Positions 26,501 through 40,878 are shown, numbered from the stretch's first letter. The stretch: DNA of 64,000 bases from Larimichthys crocea (GCF_000972845.2 NC_040016.1:25477320-25541319); one strand, 5' to 3'. Notes: a model not told the origin generated them from the letters alone. Translations and numbers: made by a program.

Positions 26501-27613
26501 ATAAAAGTTACTATCGGAGCCAAAATATCATCGTGGGAGACAGTCAAGTGGGCCAAGATCCAAGATCTATTTTTTTTTTTGCTCTAGGGTTACTGTCTTT
26601 TTATTCGTTTACTGTAAGTAACATTACAGCAGAGGCATTCTTCTACATCCCAGATTCCATCAGTTCCCAGGGGCGTCATTACAGAAAAATGTCCAAACTG
26701 CTGGTCTCGTCTTAGTGTGTGTTTCAAACAGCATAGTGTAGGATAGGACACAACCATGAGTTGCTACTGTAACAGGACGAGCAGACCTCCAATATTCCAT
26801 ATACAACTGTAAACTTGATTCTTTGATGACTGAGAACTGAGAAAAATTAAAATCAGAAAATAACTAATTTAAAAAATAACTTTGGGTTTCGTACGGGACA
26901 CAAAACCTGGTCTTTTGGGTAAATTTAACAAATGTAGTCAGTATGACTGTAGATGTGCTTCAACTTAGACTATGTGTACAAACCTCTTGAGAGTTTCACC
27001 AATCTAGTGAGCATCAGAAACATATCCTTAATGTCAGCTTAAAATGAAGTAAGATAGGATTTCAGCTTTGAGAAGTTTCTGTAATGGGGCCCTTGGTATC
27101 CAGCAATTTAAAAGACCTCCAGATGTGCTTCACCCTCCAGAACTTCACAACGTGATGGCAGCAACTAGGAGTAGGAATCACCATGAGGTGGTCAACCTCC
27201 CTTATCCTACTTGTGACTACGAGATAAAAAAAAATCAAATCAAGCTACATGAAAGACGTCGGTCATCCTGCAGATGACTTCGTGCACAACAAGGGTCATG
27301 AAGAGGGTTGACAAATTTGTGACATAGGGCGAGAACGTAGATCAAACCCTCAAAGTTTCTCTTGGCAAAAATTAAGTAAAGCAACACCATGTTTTCTTTT
27401 TTTTTTTTTCTTTTTGCAACAGACAAGGAATTCCCTCAGGAAGAAATTCCTCAACTGCTTTGTTCAGTTCAGTCTTGCTTGAAAGATCCCATGTTTCCTC
27501 GTTATATGTCCTCAGCCACTTTAGCTAGTTTCCCTCAGCTTAAAGTACCCGTCTCATTTATCACCAGGGCTAGAAAAGCACAGAAGTGTCCCACTGGAGC
27601 ACAGACATAAACC

Positions 27614-27851
27614 AGTTTAATTGAATTTGGGGCAAACTTAAAAACAGATTCCATCTATAGGAAGGAGATTCTTTTGTAAGAGCTTTTGAAACATTGTTCA
27701 CTCGTATTTAAGGAACATACGAGTGCTCAGACCATCCGAGAACATGGTGGGACTGGTAATGGTGCAGCAGTGGTGTCACCAATGGTGTAACAGAAGATCT
27801 GAAGGGAGAACATAAACTTTTACAGCTCACTTTCACACCTACAGAGCTGAG
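27614..27851 (+). repeat. 240-bp direct repeat, left copy in block A
   Basis: Starts AGTTTAATTG and ends at GCTGAG. It recurs at 29266-29500, flanking the 1.4-kb core like a pair of long terminal repeats. The ends are not TG...CA and no primer site or gag/pol frame lies between, so a partial tandem duplication explains it better than an LTR element. Confidence 0.75.
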
Positions 27852-29265
27852 CTGATTAAAAAGTGTTCCTTTTTTTTTGAGCTGTATTAATTTAAGAATT
27901 AGTTTGGAAACAACATGGCAACAAAAATCATTTAAACTTCTGTTCTTTTATGAAATCCTTAAAAAAAAGATGTGTGTGTGAGTTTAAAACTGCCTTTCCT
28001 GCCTTTTAGCAAGGTAAATGACCCTTGCTGCAGGATCTGAGTTGTTGACGAGCCTTTTTCTTTGCTCGATAATGGCATCAGTTGGGGGAGAAGAGGCTGT
28101 ATTATATGCAATATTATGAAACAATAGAAAGTTAATACATGTAATTTTACAATCTAAATTTTAATCTTTGACTGACATATTTGATATGTTGGAGTTTCAA
28201 GTTTTTTAAAGCTGCTACATTATGAAATTACTTACATTATAATATATAGCATAAAGTTGAAAGTGAATGGAATACAAATGTGTTAATTATGCATTTAATG
28301 TATTAAAGATTAAACATTTTAAAATAAAAGCAAAATAATGATTTTATCTTAACATTCCAAACTTTGATAATTAAGTTGTGGATAAATTGCCCTTTTTTTT
28401 TTTTTTAAGAAATATAACACTTAACCACTCAAAATAGTTCCCATAGTAAGTTAGTTCACATTACATCTTTAATCAGCATCAAAAAAATTCTGATATTTAC
28501 AAAATCAGCTTCTAACCAGAAGGAATGTAACGAATGTCAAATGTGTCACCGGTTACACCAGTGACATTTCAATTTAAATTCAAATTTAACAGGCATATAA
28601 GTATGGTGGCCTGGATGTGAAGAATTCAACACATTTTTAAAAATAAATACTTAGTTTTACAGTTATTGTGAATTATAAATGGTTTAATACCATTTGACAT
28701 GTAACTCTAAGCACACCTGACCACACCCTAAATATGTCAAATTATCAAGATTTTAAAGAAAGCTACAAACCTTGGCAAGCAGCAGTTAGGGTGATCAGGC
28801 GTCCTTCGTTGTGATGTCATTTCCTGTAACGTGATCTCTTACACAGATGAACAAAATGGCTCCTCAATGTCGGTTTACACCGCCTGACAATTTCGGAAGT
28901 TGACTTAATTCCCCAAGTTAGTTATAATATTCAGAGCAATTGTGTTCCATTTATTTTATTTCATTGTTAAACAACACAAATGTAGAATTATGCCAAACTA
29001 GTAGATAATGTGTTTTATTGGGAATTTCCCCTTTTTGAGCAGTTAAGTTTTTATGGTTAAACACCGCATTGACATTTTTTACCATTATCCCCTGAATATT
29101 CCTCAAAATGTAACAAATCCAGAAACTTAGACAAGTCTCAAAAGAGATGTATTCAAGTAATTTGTGAGTTTAGTTTCAAATTTTACCTTTTTAATGTAAC
29201 TAAATGGAACACAAAAAAAAAAAAAAAAATGCTCACTTAATGACCCATATACCATTTTGAATAAA
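27852..29265 (+). repeat. 1.4-kb core repeat, copy 1
   Basis: Begins CTGATTAAAAAGTGTTCC, a transposon-end-like sequence, and is AT-rich without an ORF. Close copies are at 34417-35855 and 40319-41757. This copy is about 25 bases shorter than the other two, mostly through small deletions. Confidence 0.85.
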
Positions 29266-29500
29266 AGTTTAATTGATTCGGAAACTTAAAAACAGATTCC
29301 ATCTATGGGAAGGAGATTTTTTTGTAAAGCTTTTGAAACATTTGTTCACTCGTATTTTAAAAACATAGGAGTGCTCAGACCATCCGAGAACATGGTGGAG
29401 AACTGGATAATGGTGCAGCAGTGGTGTCACCAATGGTGTAACAGAAGATCTGAAGGGAGAAACATAAACTTTACAGCTCACTTTCACACCTACAGACTGA
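29266..29500 (+). repeat. 240-bp direct repeat, right copy in block A
   Basis: Second copy of 27614-27851. Here it continues into sequence unique to the block (GCGGCGGATACTAAACATG), so this copy is probably the resident one and the left copy the product of the duplication. Confidence 0.7.
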
Positions 29501-31784
29501 GCGGCGGATACTAAACATGTGTATTTTAGTTTCGAGTAACACTTAAGTGCGACTGAACATCTGGAGAACAAACTTTCTTCCACGTTTTTTTTTTTTTTTT
29601 TTTTTGCACCTGACAGTATTATACCTTTTTTATGATATATGATTTACTCAAATCAGCATGTAAGGTACATTTTGGATCAGCCCACATTTCAAATCCACTC
29701 ACACACAACAGATAGTGCTTTCTCCTCGCATGGGTCCTTTTTCCTTTTCTTTTTTTGACATATGGATCGGTTTTGATGATCCAGTTGAGGAATCTGTTCT
29801 TTTTTTAATACAATGTGTGTCAAGGTGATGCAACGCCCCAAATTATTCACATTATGTGCGTGTGCGTTCCTCAAAGAGTTCGTTCAGACACCGGCATATT
29901 TTGCGGACCAAGAAATTTTCCAAAAGAAAGGTTGGAGCCAGAGTAACAAATTTCATTTTTTAAAAACTTATTTACGACCATCACAGATGTTTGGCTTGAT
30001 GGCACGTTGAACTGAAACCAGCATCTTCTCAGCCACTTCAAACGCTGTCAAGCGAACTGGCAGCAGTAGATGCTGAGCGAAAGTCAAAAGAGACAAAAAT
30101 CCCAGTCGGAGAGACTGAAAGTTGCAGCAGGCGGCAGCCAAACCCTTTCCCAAGAGCTTTGCAGCAGGGCTGACATTTTAATTGATGTTTATGACTTAAT
30201 TTTGAAGCGTTGCAGCACAACAGAGAAATGAACAAACAGATGGTTTCATCACAAGCTGTCTGGTTGGTCAGACATGATGTTCCTGAATGCCAATGCTCCC
30301 CATAAAACATATCTAACATAAGCTTTGCTCTATTGGGTGTAGTTGACATCGTAACTTTCTTATAGAGTTGTCTGTATAACTGGAAAGCATATTATCACCG
30401 TAGGGGTTTGTATGAAACCAACAATTATCTGAACACTGCCAAGGAATATAGAAAATATTCAATATGAATCTAATTACAATAGAAAGTTTTTAAGAGTTTA
30501 TTACATCTATTTTTCTATCTGTCAATCATGATCCCACGGGTATATCCAAACCACATGGAGATTAACAACCATCATTGCAGCTCTTACTTGTTGTAGTGCG
30601 ATGGATGAAAGCCTTAAAAGCATTACATTCAAAGTGATGCTGGTCAATTTCAACAGAAGTCCACCGCCTTACAGTGGCTCTGTGAGGAGGCATGTTAACA
30701 ATGCCAACATGCAAGTATAATGTTTACCATCTTAGTCCGCTAATTTGGACCGCCAAGTCTGATGGAATTTATTGGTTTGGCAAGTATTTAGATCGAAGTA
30801 CTAGTCAAATTATGATTTTGACCAGACTTTTGAATGGATTGCCATAAAACTTAAAACAATCATCTGATCATGTGGCTAAGTGGATGAAAAGCCCACGGAT
30901 ATCACTTCAGGGACTGTAGAAGACTGTACAGACTTCCACGCTATCCATCAGTGTATATCAGTTCGACAAGCGTAACCTACCGTGATGTCAGCCATTTGTT
31001 TGTGGACAAACTCACGTTTGGCAGACGTTGCCATCTTGATTGGTTTTTTGGAGCTGAGATGTTTAAGCAGATAAAAATGACTATTGTTACAAATGCACTT
31101 GTATTACCAGTAATACAGTAAGTAAAATAATGTTTGTAATGATTTGATCTGAGTTTCGTGAGCTGGACGGCGTTACTAAAAAAGCGAGCCCTGCTTTTAT
31201 CATATTTTACACTACATGGGACCGTAAGTTACTAAATGAACGTCACACTGTATGGAAAAGGGTTTAAAACTCCATAAAAGTCCATAAACTAATGAGGAAA
31301 CAGTTTTCTGTCAGAAATCATATTGGAAGTATTGGTCTTTCCATATAAATTTATTTACAATCTTTTTTGTTGCAGCCAGTGGAGCGCCCCCTGCTGAGCA
31401 TTAGAAAAAAGATTTAAGAGACTGCATTGGCTTCACCTTTTGGACCTGGAAGCTCTGGCCATTAATTATATTGGCATTGTTCTGGAACAAAGTGACTGAC
31501 ATTGTCATCTGTGGAGACACCAGCCAACACAGTTAAAAATGGTTAAATATGGGATAGGCATGAAAAACACGGTGTTTGTCTTTTTTCATTAATCTGATTT
31601 TTATTAGCTGAAATTCAAAGCTTCACAATATCAGAGAGAATATTCTGTTCAGAGTTCAAAGTTTTCTCATTCCAGAAAAATAACTTAATTATGGTTCAGA
31701 ACTCTCAGAGTGAAGTTCTTGTCCTCAGATAATTGCTGCCACCTATTTTCTACAAATGAAAACATGTGCAGTCTGGTGGGGCCC

Positions 31785-31786
<2 letters not shown>

Positions 31787-31822
<36 letters not shown>
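31787..31822. repeat. (CA)18 microsatellite in block A
   Basis: 36 bases of CA. The counterpart in block B at 44323-44358 has the same length, although the flanks differ by several indels. Confidence 0.9.
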
Positions 31823-31823
<1 letters not shown>

Positions 31824-32479
31824 CAAATATTTCCATGTTAGTGTGATTCCTTTGAGGATCCGGATGAGGGAACACATGGAACATTTTATCTGTTCTCCTA
31901 AATGATTGTCTCAGTCTCCTGGTAGTCAAGTCCAATCCATGAACTAATCAGTCACGAGAACGTTCTGCTTGGTTAATCTGCCTGTTAAACGAAAGTATTT
32001 TGGTTTTCTTTTTTTTTTTTTTTGAGTGATAGAAATATGTTTTGGCATTGATACATTTGTATGTAACAAAACAGAGTGTTTTCAGCTACCATAAGCCCTG
32101 AGTCTTACCCCTAAAATCCACGGCTCGGCAACGTTGCAGCCGCAACGCTGTTTTGGTGTGTTCTCCTATGTCAACTTGTTTTAGATTTAGTCATTTTTCT
32201 TTGTTTAGTAGGCTACATGTTAAACTGTTTCCCTTTTGTTTGTTTTTTACAACAGGTCTGCACAGGGTGTTTATTTTGAAAATTTCTGAACTCTCTTCTA
32301 TATCTGACTCTGGCCAGAGTGTCATTTCAGGAACCCGAGGTGGTCAAGTAACAAAGTACAAGCCTAGCTAGTGTATCCCATATTTTTCCACATAACATTT
32401 TAATATAACATTATAGTCATTATGGCTTTAGAAAAATTATGTTTGGGGGTAGGTCATGTCAGCACTATAGGCACTATAT

Positions 32480-32620
32480 ATCTTTTACTTTTATACTTTA
32501 AGTAGTTTTGAAGCCAGTACTTTTACACCCTAATTGAGTAAAAAGCTTGAGTTGATACTTCAACTTTACAGAATCTTTTTAAACCTGGTATCATACTTCT
32601 ACTTATGTAAGGAATGCCAA
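32480..32620 (+). mobile_element. hAT (Tol2-like) end relic, block A
   Basis: The stretch has the recurring AGTACTTTTAC, TTGAGTAAAAAGCTTGAG and ACTTCTACTTATGTAAGG pattern seen near the ends of Tol2-like hAT elements. No transposase frame is present. The counterpart in block B is at about 45045-45185. Confidence 0.55.
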
Positions 32621-34069
32621 TACTTATCTCCATGGGAGCGATGAAGAGACTACTCCCTGATTCAGAGTCTCAACTCCCCATGGTTTCACCCACTGGACCA
32701 TCTCCTCATCCCACTTACGGCACATCATCCGGTCCCACCTTCAGCCATAATATTCAATAAATATAAATTCATATCCATATTGGCGTGGTCTTTGTTAGTG
32801 AATCACTCATATTTGACTGTTTTCACCATATGAGGCTATGGTTTCGTTGACAATAGTTCACAGCGATTGTTGACAGCGAGGTCTGTGGATTTATGAGACA
32901 TAAAGTCTGTAAAGACATGTTTGTCAAATGTTAATTATTGAACCGTTTCAAAGATTTATTTTACTCCGGCACAAGTGAAAAGATTCCTTCCAGATCTCAC
33001 CGCAAACCAAGGCCAGATGAGAAAACCGTGTAGTCATTGACTAAAACTGAATCAAAAGAAAACTTCAAAAGTGAAAAATTGAAGAATGATTGCACAATGA
33101 ACAACAACTGAAGTTAAGTTTGCAATACGTCTTTACTTGGCATATTACAAATCTGTTGGGATGTAAATTTGTACACAGCCTGAAGAATTAATGCTGCACA
33201 CCCCAAATGTGCTGTTTTAATAGATTTAAAATAGATGTTAATTAAGACTACCTATAATGGATATTATTATATGATTTTTTGTAAATCACACAATCTTCAT
33301 GTTATTTTGGTTTGGTTCAAGTTTTGCAATCGATGCTAAAAACCACCTTCACGGTGGCAGAAATTTGAGCCTTCCAACCATTTATCCATGTCGTTTAGCT
33401 ATTTCCATTACTTTGTGTAATTTCAACTGTCAGTCCGTTACTTTTAGTCCAACAATTTTGACCTTTCCGCTCATTTGCTGACCAGTTTTCATGAACATTC
33501 TAGAGCAAAATATGACTTTAAGGGGTAACACATGACTCATGTTGTTTGGAGCTATGTAAGTGGTGTCAGCCAGTCCCTCGACAATACATTTACTAATAAT
33601 GAGAACTACATTGTAATGTTATTTTCCTGCTATAAATGTTTAAAACAAATTATAATTTCTGTTTTTTCAAGCTCCTTTAAAATCTCTTCCATGGAGTGGA
33701 AACGCGAGAAGTACCCCCAGGGAAAGTACAAGTACCCCTGGTTTGGACTTCTGCAAACCTTTTTAAAACCTTTGATACAGTCAGCACATCAGAAGTCAAT
33801 GTGGGACTAACCTATGGATACAAGTTCTTCAGTGTTTCTTCTCTAGTGTGTCGCACAGTCTACACTGCAAAATAGTTTACACAAAGAAGTTTCTTTGGTT
33901 TGTTTCCAATGATTGCAAATGACTTAAGACTGAAGGAGCTGAAACAACATGGTAAACCTGGAACTATGTGTTTGTGTTGAGGCTGGCTGCTACAGACCCT
34001 GGGACAAAATCACAGACACTGTCACAATTTCATAAGTTTTTGTGAGAACATGTGTGGGGTACTTTCTGC

Positions 34070-34079
34070 NNNNNNNNNN
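34070..34079. other. Assembly gap, 10 N
   Basis: Exactly ten N right after the end of duplication block A. The round size suggests an arbitrary spacer, not a measured distance. Confidence 0.99.
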
Positions 34080-34460
34080 ATGGCACATATTGATGTGCTA
34101 CCCTGGAGGAGTTGAACTACCTGTGCAACCTCTGTAGGGTCTAGGTACTGCACCATGCTACCTGTAGTGACACTGACCCTAACCCTAACGCAAAACTGAT
34201 GAGAAATTGGTCAGAAAAGATGAGCAGGGAAAAAATGTCAGCAGCCTCCACCTGTAAAACCATTCCTGTTTTAGGGGTCGTCTCATTGTTGCCCCTCTAG
34301 CATACATGTTTTTAATTTCATTAACACCAAAACAGATGAAAATGATAAACAACGCCCCCAGCTACCTACCTGACCAGATCAATATCCCAGAAGTTAAACT
34401 GACTTGATGCTATACTCTGATTAAAAAGTGTTCCTTTAATTTTTTTGAGCAGTGTATTAA
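34080..34460 (+). mobile_element. DNA-transposon 3' end fragment
   Basis: The run from GAACTACCTGTGCAACCTC to AGTGTTCCTTTAATTTTTTT and GAGCAGTGTA looks like the 3' part of a fish DNA transposon whose inverted end reads TACACTGCTCAAAAAAATTA. I place it in the Tc1/mariner group only tentatively. No transposase frame is left. Its last ~45 bases are also the start of the 1.4-kb core repeat. Two CCCTAA units at about 34186-34198 lie inside it. Confidence 0.5.
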
Positions 34461-35855
34461 TTTAAGAATTAGTTTAGGAAACAAACATGGCAACAAAAAT
34501 CATTTAAACTTCTGTTCTTTTATGAAATCTTTAAAAAAAAGGTGTGTGTGTGTGTGTTTACAACCACCTTTCCTGCCTTTTGGCAAGGTAAATGACCCTT
34601 GCTGCAGGATCTGAGTTGTTGACGAGCCACTTTTTCTTTGCTCGATAATGGCATCAGTTGGGGGAGAAGAGGCTGTATTATATTGCAATAATTATGAAAC
34701 AATAGAAAGTTAATACATGTAATTTTACAGATCTAAATTTTAATCTTTGACTGACATATTTGATATTGTTGGAGTTTCAAGTCTTTTTAAAGCTGCTACA
34801 TTATGAAATTACTTACATTATAATATATATAGCATAAAGTTGAAAGTGAATGGAATACAAATGTGTTAATTATGCATTTAATGTATTAAAGATTAAACAT
34901 TTTAAAAATATTAAAGCAAAATAATGATTTTATCTTAACATTCCAAAACTTTGATAATTAAGTTGTGGATAAATTGCCACTTTTTTTTTTTTTTTAAGAA
35001 ATATAACACTTAACACTCAAAAATAGTTCCACATAGTAAGCTAGTTCACATTACATCTTTAATCAGCATAAAGAAATTCTGATATTTGACAAAATCAGCT
35101 TCTAACCAGAAGGAATGTAACGAATGCCAAATGTTGTCACCGGTTACACCATTTGACATTTCAATTTAAATTCAAATTTAACAGGCATGTATAAGTATGT
35201 GGCCTCGATGTGAAGAATTCAAACACATTTTTAAAAATAAATACTTAGTTTTACAGTTATTGTGAATTATAAATGGTTTATACCATTTGACATGTAACTC
35301 TAAGCACACCTGAGCACACCCTAAATATGTCAAATTATCAAGATTTCAAAGAAAGCTACAAACCTTGGCAAGCAGCAGTTAGGGTGATCAGGGGTCCTTC
35401 GTTGTGATGTCATTTCCTGTAACATGATCTTCTTACACAGATGAACAAAATGGCTCCTCAAATGTCGGTTACACCGCCTTGACAATTTAGGAAGTTGACT
35501 TAATTCCCCAAGTTAGTTATAATATTCAGATCAATTGTGTTCCATTTATTTTATTCATTGTTAAACAACACAAATGTAGAATTATGCCAAACTAGTAGAT
35601 AATGTGTTTTATTGGGAATTTCACCTTTTTTGAGCATGTTAAAGTTTTTATGGTTACACCACATTGACATTTTTTACCATTATCCCCTGAATATTCTCTC
35701 AAAATGTAACAAATCCAGAAACTTTAAGTCTTCAAAAAGAGAATGTATTCAAGTAATCTGTGAGTTTAGTTTCAAATTTTAACCTTTTTAAATGTAACTA
35801 AACCAACAACAAACAAAACAAAAAATGTCATTGACCTATATACCATTTTAATAAA
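34417..35855 (+). repeat. 1.4-kb core repeat, copy 2 (outside the blocks)
   Basis: A third copy of the core that lies between blocks A and B. It alone is preceded by a longer transposon end in place of the 240-bp repeat. It is followed by only about 208 bases of the 240-bp repeat, which breaks off at the start of block B within the shared bases CTTT. Confidence 0.85.
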
Positions 35856-38800
35856 AGTTTAATTGAATTTGGGGCAAACTTAAAAACAGATTCCATCTAT
35901 AGGAAGGAGATTTTTTTTGTAAAGCTTTTGAAACATTTGTTCACTCGTATTTTAGGAACATACGAGTGCTCAGACCATCCGAGAACATGGTGGAGAACTG
36001 GATAATGGTGCAGCAGTGGTGTCACCAATGGTGTAACAGAAGATCTGAAGGGAGAAACATAAACTTTATGTCACCACTCTTTTTCCTCCTCTCCTAACTC
36101 CACTCTTCACCTCTAATTTTGTCGGGGTATCTTCTTTTTTTGTCGTTTGTTTCACTTCTCTCTCACTGTCTCTTCTCTCTCTTTCTCTGTATATATGCTT
36201 TTTTTTCTCCTCTTTTTCCAAACCCCCTTTTATCCCCCTCTCTCCCCCGTTTCAGCTTTTATCCCTGTTAAGTAGCAGTACCTTGCTCTGCTGCTGGTAA
36301 TGATGGTTCGCTACTGGAGGCGGGACCAGCGCAGCAGTGCACTGGGGGATGGAAAGGTCAAAAATATGCAGAGATGGACAGATAAATGTGAACCAGACCC
36401 TCCTGAAGTGAAGTTCTGTTTCTGGTAGGTGTTACCTCTGTAAGCCCTCACATCCCTTTCACCTGCTGGATCTGCCCGTGACTGCAATGTGCTTCAGCTT
36501 CCCTCTGTACGTCAGTGATGTTTGTGATTTTTCGCAGCTACATACATTTATACAATACAATAATATTTATAACTCGAAGCAATGCCGCCCGCATGGCTAA
36601 AAGAAGAAAAACTTCATTGTGCATGTTTTAAGTTTCTGTTGTTAATAAACGTTATAATAGGAGCAGAGCGAGAGGGTGAGAGGTGTGGATCTTTTCTTCC
36701 AGGCATCAGAAAGTTGTCTGAAAACACTTTGAGTAAACAAGAACCAGTAAACAGAGTCTTTATTGTAAGAAACAGCTTTCAGCTCATCAAATAAACACAT
36801 GTCACATGATAAACAATAAAAATGTCTTATAAAAAAATAATAATAAAAATAAATAAAAGTAAAATATCAATGAATGAGCCTGTTGGAGTAGTACCCCTTG
36901 AAATAACTGGAAATGAGTGATATGAGATTTGGGGAAATGTGTTTCATTTATTTGTATATATACGAAACATGGCTCCAAACTGAGGGTGGACCAACACACA
37001 CAGACTCATACACGCAGGACCGGCTCAGCCTTCATCCAAACATCCAAATTAAAGGTTTAAAGGTCAGAAGGGGAGATTGGAAAGCTGATTGGAATCAGCC
37101 GGATTCCTTTTACTGTCCCCCGGGGGCCCCACGGAGCACCGACTGACCAAATCACTTACTGTCTTCCCTGAAAAACATCTCGTAGCTCAGACAGGAGCGC
37201 AGAGGTGAGAGCGCGGCGTCGTTTTCTTAAAGAAACATCATCAGCAACGTCTTTTTAATAAACAAGTCAGAAAACCCAAAGAAAGATCGAAACGCGAGTG
37301 ATGTTCAAGAGTTTCTGGCATGTGTGTTGTGTGCAGAGATTTCAGAATACATCCTCAGTTTTCAGTCAAAGCAGAAAAATCTCTCTGAAACCCCAATCAA
37401 GTCCGCTTATGTCTGCGGAGCTCTTTGAGCTGTATTTTTCCAGGACATGGATCAAAAGTGAATAAAACTCCCACCTGTGCCTTCATGCACTGTAAATGCC
37501 TTGAAATTTTTCATTTCCTCTCGTCTCTCACCGAGTAATCCCGTTTTGAAATGAAACCCCTTCGGTTGTTCTTCTATGTTTTAAGTTGTTTTGTTTTTAC
37601 ACCCACCCTGTGGACACGGTGAGAGAGAAAAGGAAAGTGGGACAATCACTTTAAAGCAAAATATGTAACTTTGATATCACTAACAGATTTTAAATCATGT
37701 TTGTGCTACACTGACTTGTATCAGGAAATGGAGTCTCTGTCATTCGTTACGTCTGTTCTCACACTATTTCTGTTCTGGGCCCACTCACCTGCAAGAAGAA
37801 GAATATATATGTCACACAGCACAACACACTATTTCACTGATTCTGGTGAAACTGGATCAAATTTTATGGAGAAAATGTTTTCCTGTTTTTTCCCTCTGAT
37901 GTCCTCCGGCTGCTCCGCCTCAACTGCCGTATGGACACCAAACTTTTCTTGATGTTAAAGTGAAGGAAGTAAGCCAGCGGTGAATGCTGAGTAACCAGGC
38001 ATGGTAAATCTGGCGAGAGCTCGGTGAGATGAAAGGCTGAAAGACCGACGCCAGCTGGGCGACTGCTGCTGGACTAGTCAGTAACATTAGCTGCCTGCTG
38101 CTTTTCAGTGTGGTGTAAGGATTGCCAAACTACATAAAATACCCAAACTCAAACGCTGTTTCTTTAATGTTTTGCTTGCATTAAAGCAAAAAATCACTTT
38201 GTTAATTAAATGTAGCAAATCAATCATGTAAGATTTGCTACTTTTCTAAAATGTCAATTGTTTCTGAGTAACGACGTGATGGACTACTTCTGGATAACAG
38301 ATAAAGAAAGGCCTGCAGTGTGGAGCAGCCCCATGTCGGCCTGATTCATTTTCATGAATGCTCTGTCCCTTAGTAAAATAAAGTTCCTTCATTGACTGAG
38401 AGAGATAAGTGAACTCTTCAGTTCTCGGTTTCTGGATGATCTCAGGTCTGTTGAGCAAATACAGAAAGATCAGGACATGGAGCTATATCCAGGTTTGACC
38501 TTTGACCTCCTCACCGGCGGTTTCTTGGATTGTAAAGTATTTATTGGGAGGGAGGTGACCTTTGCTCTTGTAGCTGTAGTCCACTGAGACTGGGACCACT
38601 ATAATATAGCTGACCTCTAACTTACGTGGAGAGCACTGAGACTTTTACGATTACAGTTACATTATTTAACTATGTTGACGCAGCCACAGAAGGACATAAT
38701 TTTAAAAAGTGCACTAATGGATAGTTTTTCTATTTTATTATTTTTTTCTTTCTATTTAAATTGGATCAAATGACATGGGAGGATGTTTGTTGTTCAATGG

Positions 38801-40079
38801 GAATCCACAGAGAGCTCCCTCATCAGCTGAGAGAGGAGAGTTTTAAATCACTGCATTGGTTTTCCCGTCTGCTAACTCCCCTCCAACATGTCAGAGTAAC
38901 TCCCTCATACTGATGTCTCTCCATATCTGCTGTGTGAATAGCATATTCATCACAGCAGCCTTATCAGGTGTGTTTTCATGGTTCTGCTGCCAAACTACAT
39001 AGAAGTTTACTATCGAGCCAAAATATCATCGTGGGAGACAGTCAAGTGGGCCAAGATCCAAGATCTATTTTTTTTTTGCTCTAGGGTTACTGTCTTTTTA
39101 TTCGTTTACTGTAAGTACATTACAGCAGAGGCATTCTTCTACATCCCAGATTCCATCAGTTCCCAGGGGCGTCATTACAGAAAATGTCCAAACTGCTGGT
39201 CTCGTCTTAGTGTGTGTTCAAACAGCATAGTATAGGATAGGACACACCCTGAGTTGCTACTGTAACAGGACGAGCAGACCTCCAATATGTACAGAAATCC
39301 TCCTACAACTGTAAACTTGATTCTTTATGTGACTGAGAACTGAGAAAAATTAAAATCAGAAATAACAAATAAAAAAAACTTTGGGTTTCGTACGGGCACA
39401 AAACCTGGTCTTTTGGGTAAATTTAACAAATGATCGTATGACTTAGATGTGCTTCAACTTAGAATATGTGTACAACCTCTTGAGAGTTTTCACCAATCTA
39501 GTGAGTATCCGAAACATATCCTTAATGTCAGCTTAAAATGAAGTAAGATAGGATTTCAGCTTTGAGAAGTTTCTGTAATGGGGCCCTTGGTATCCAGCAA
39601 TTTAAAAGACCTCCAGATGTGCTTCACCCTCCAGAACTTCATGATGGCAGCAACTAGAAGTAGGAATCACCATGAGGTGGTCACCTCCCTTATCCTACTT
39701 GTGACTACGAGATAAAAAAATCAAATCAAGCTACCTGAAGACGTCATCCTGCAGATGACTTCGTGCACAACAGGGTCATGAAGAGGGTTGACAAATTTGT
39801 GACATAGGGCGGAGAACGTAGATCCTCAAAGTTTCTCTTGGCAAAAATTAAGTAAGCAACACCATGTTTTCTTTTTTTTTTCTTTTTGCAACAGACAAGG
39901 AATTCCTCAGGAAGAAATTCCTCAACTGCTTTGTTCAGTTCAGTCTTGCTTGAAGATCCCATGTTTCCTCGTTATATGTCCTCAGCCACTTTAGCTAGTT
40001 TCCCTCAGCTTAAAGTACCCGTCTCATTTATCACCAGGGCTAGAGCACAGAAGTGTCCCACCGGGCACAGACATAAACC

Positions 40080-40318
40080 AGTTTAATTGAATTTGGGGCA
40101 AACTTAAAAACAGTTCCATCTATAGGAAGGAGATCTTTTGTAAAGCTTTTGAAACATTTGTTCACTCGTTTTTAGGAACCTACGGTGCTCAGACCATCCG
40201 AGAACATGTGTGGAGAACTGGATAATGGTGCAGCAGTGGTGTCACCCATGGTGTAACAGAAGATCTGAAGGGAGAAACATAAACTTTTACAAGCTCACTT
40301 TCACACCTACAGAGCTGA
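40080..40318 (+). repeat. 240-bp direct repeat, left copy in block B
   Basis: Counterpart of 27614-27851; the right partner begins at 41758 and runs to about 42000. Confidence 0.7.
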
Positions 40319-40868
40319 CTGATTAAAAGTGTTCCTTTAATTTTTTTGAGCCGTGTATTAATTTAAGAATTAGTTTAGGAAACAAACATGGCAACAAAAA
40401 TCATTTAAACTTCTGTTCTTTATGAAATCCTAAAAAAAGTGTGTGTGTGGTTTAAAAGCCTTTCCTGCCTTTTAGCAAGGTAAATGACCCTTGCTGCAGG
40501 TCTGAGTTGTTGACGAGCCTTCTTTGCTCGATAATGGCATCAGTTGGGGAGAAGAGCTGTATTATATTGCAATAATTATGAAACAATAGAAAGTTAATAC
40601 ATGTAATTTTTACAGATCTAAATTTTAACTTTGACTGACATATGATATGTTGGGATTTCAAGTCTTTTTAAAGCTGCTACATTATGAAATTACTTACATT
40701 ATAATATTTAGCATAAAGTTGAAAGTGAATGGAATACAAATGTGTTAATTATGCATTTAATGTATTAAAGATTAAAAATTTAAAAATATTAAAGCAAAAT
40801 AATGATTTTATCTTACACTTCCAAACTTTGATAATTAAGTTGTGATAATTGCCACTTTTTTTTTTTTT

Positions 40869-40878
40869 NNNNNNNNNN
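40869..40878. other. Assembly gap, 10 N
   Basis: Ten N inside a poly-T tract of the core repeat, where an assembler would be expected to break. Confidence 0.99.

Larger units (their letters stand above)
23511..34056 (+). repeat. Block A of a 10.5-kb direct duplication
   Basis: From CTTTATGTCACCACTC at 23511 to AACATGTGTG at 34056 the sequence recurs at 36064-46610 in the same order and orientation. The offset is 12553 at the left end and 12554 at the right end, so net length is nearly equal although many one- to few-base indels separate the copies. Neither copy has an ORF that stays open in both, so the block is most likely noncoding. It holds a nested 1.4-kb repeat, a CA microsatellite and a hAT relic. 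Confidence 0.9.

Noticed and set aside
27614..29500. LTR retrotransposon with 240-bp LTRs
   Set aside because: Ends are not TG...CA, no primer site or polypurine tract, no gag/pol frame in the 1.4-kb core.
30038..30349. Cys-rich minus-strand frame (and its block B partner 42473-42856)
   Set aside because: The two copies differ by frameshifting indels and show no known cysteine pattern.
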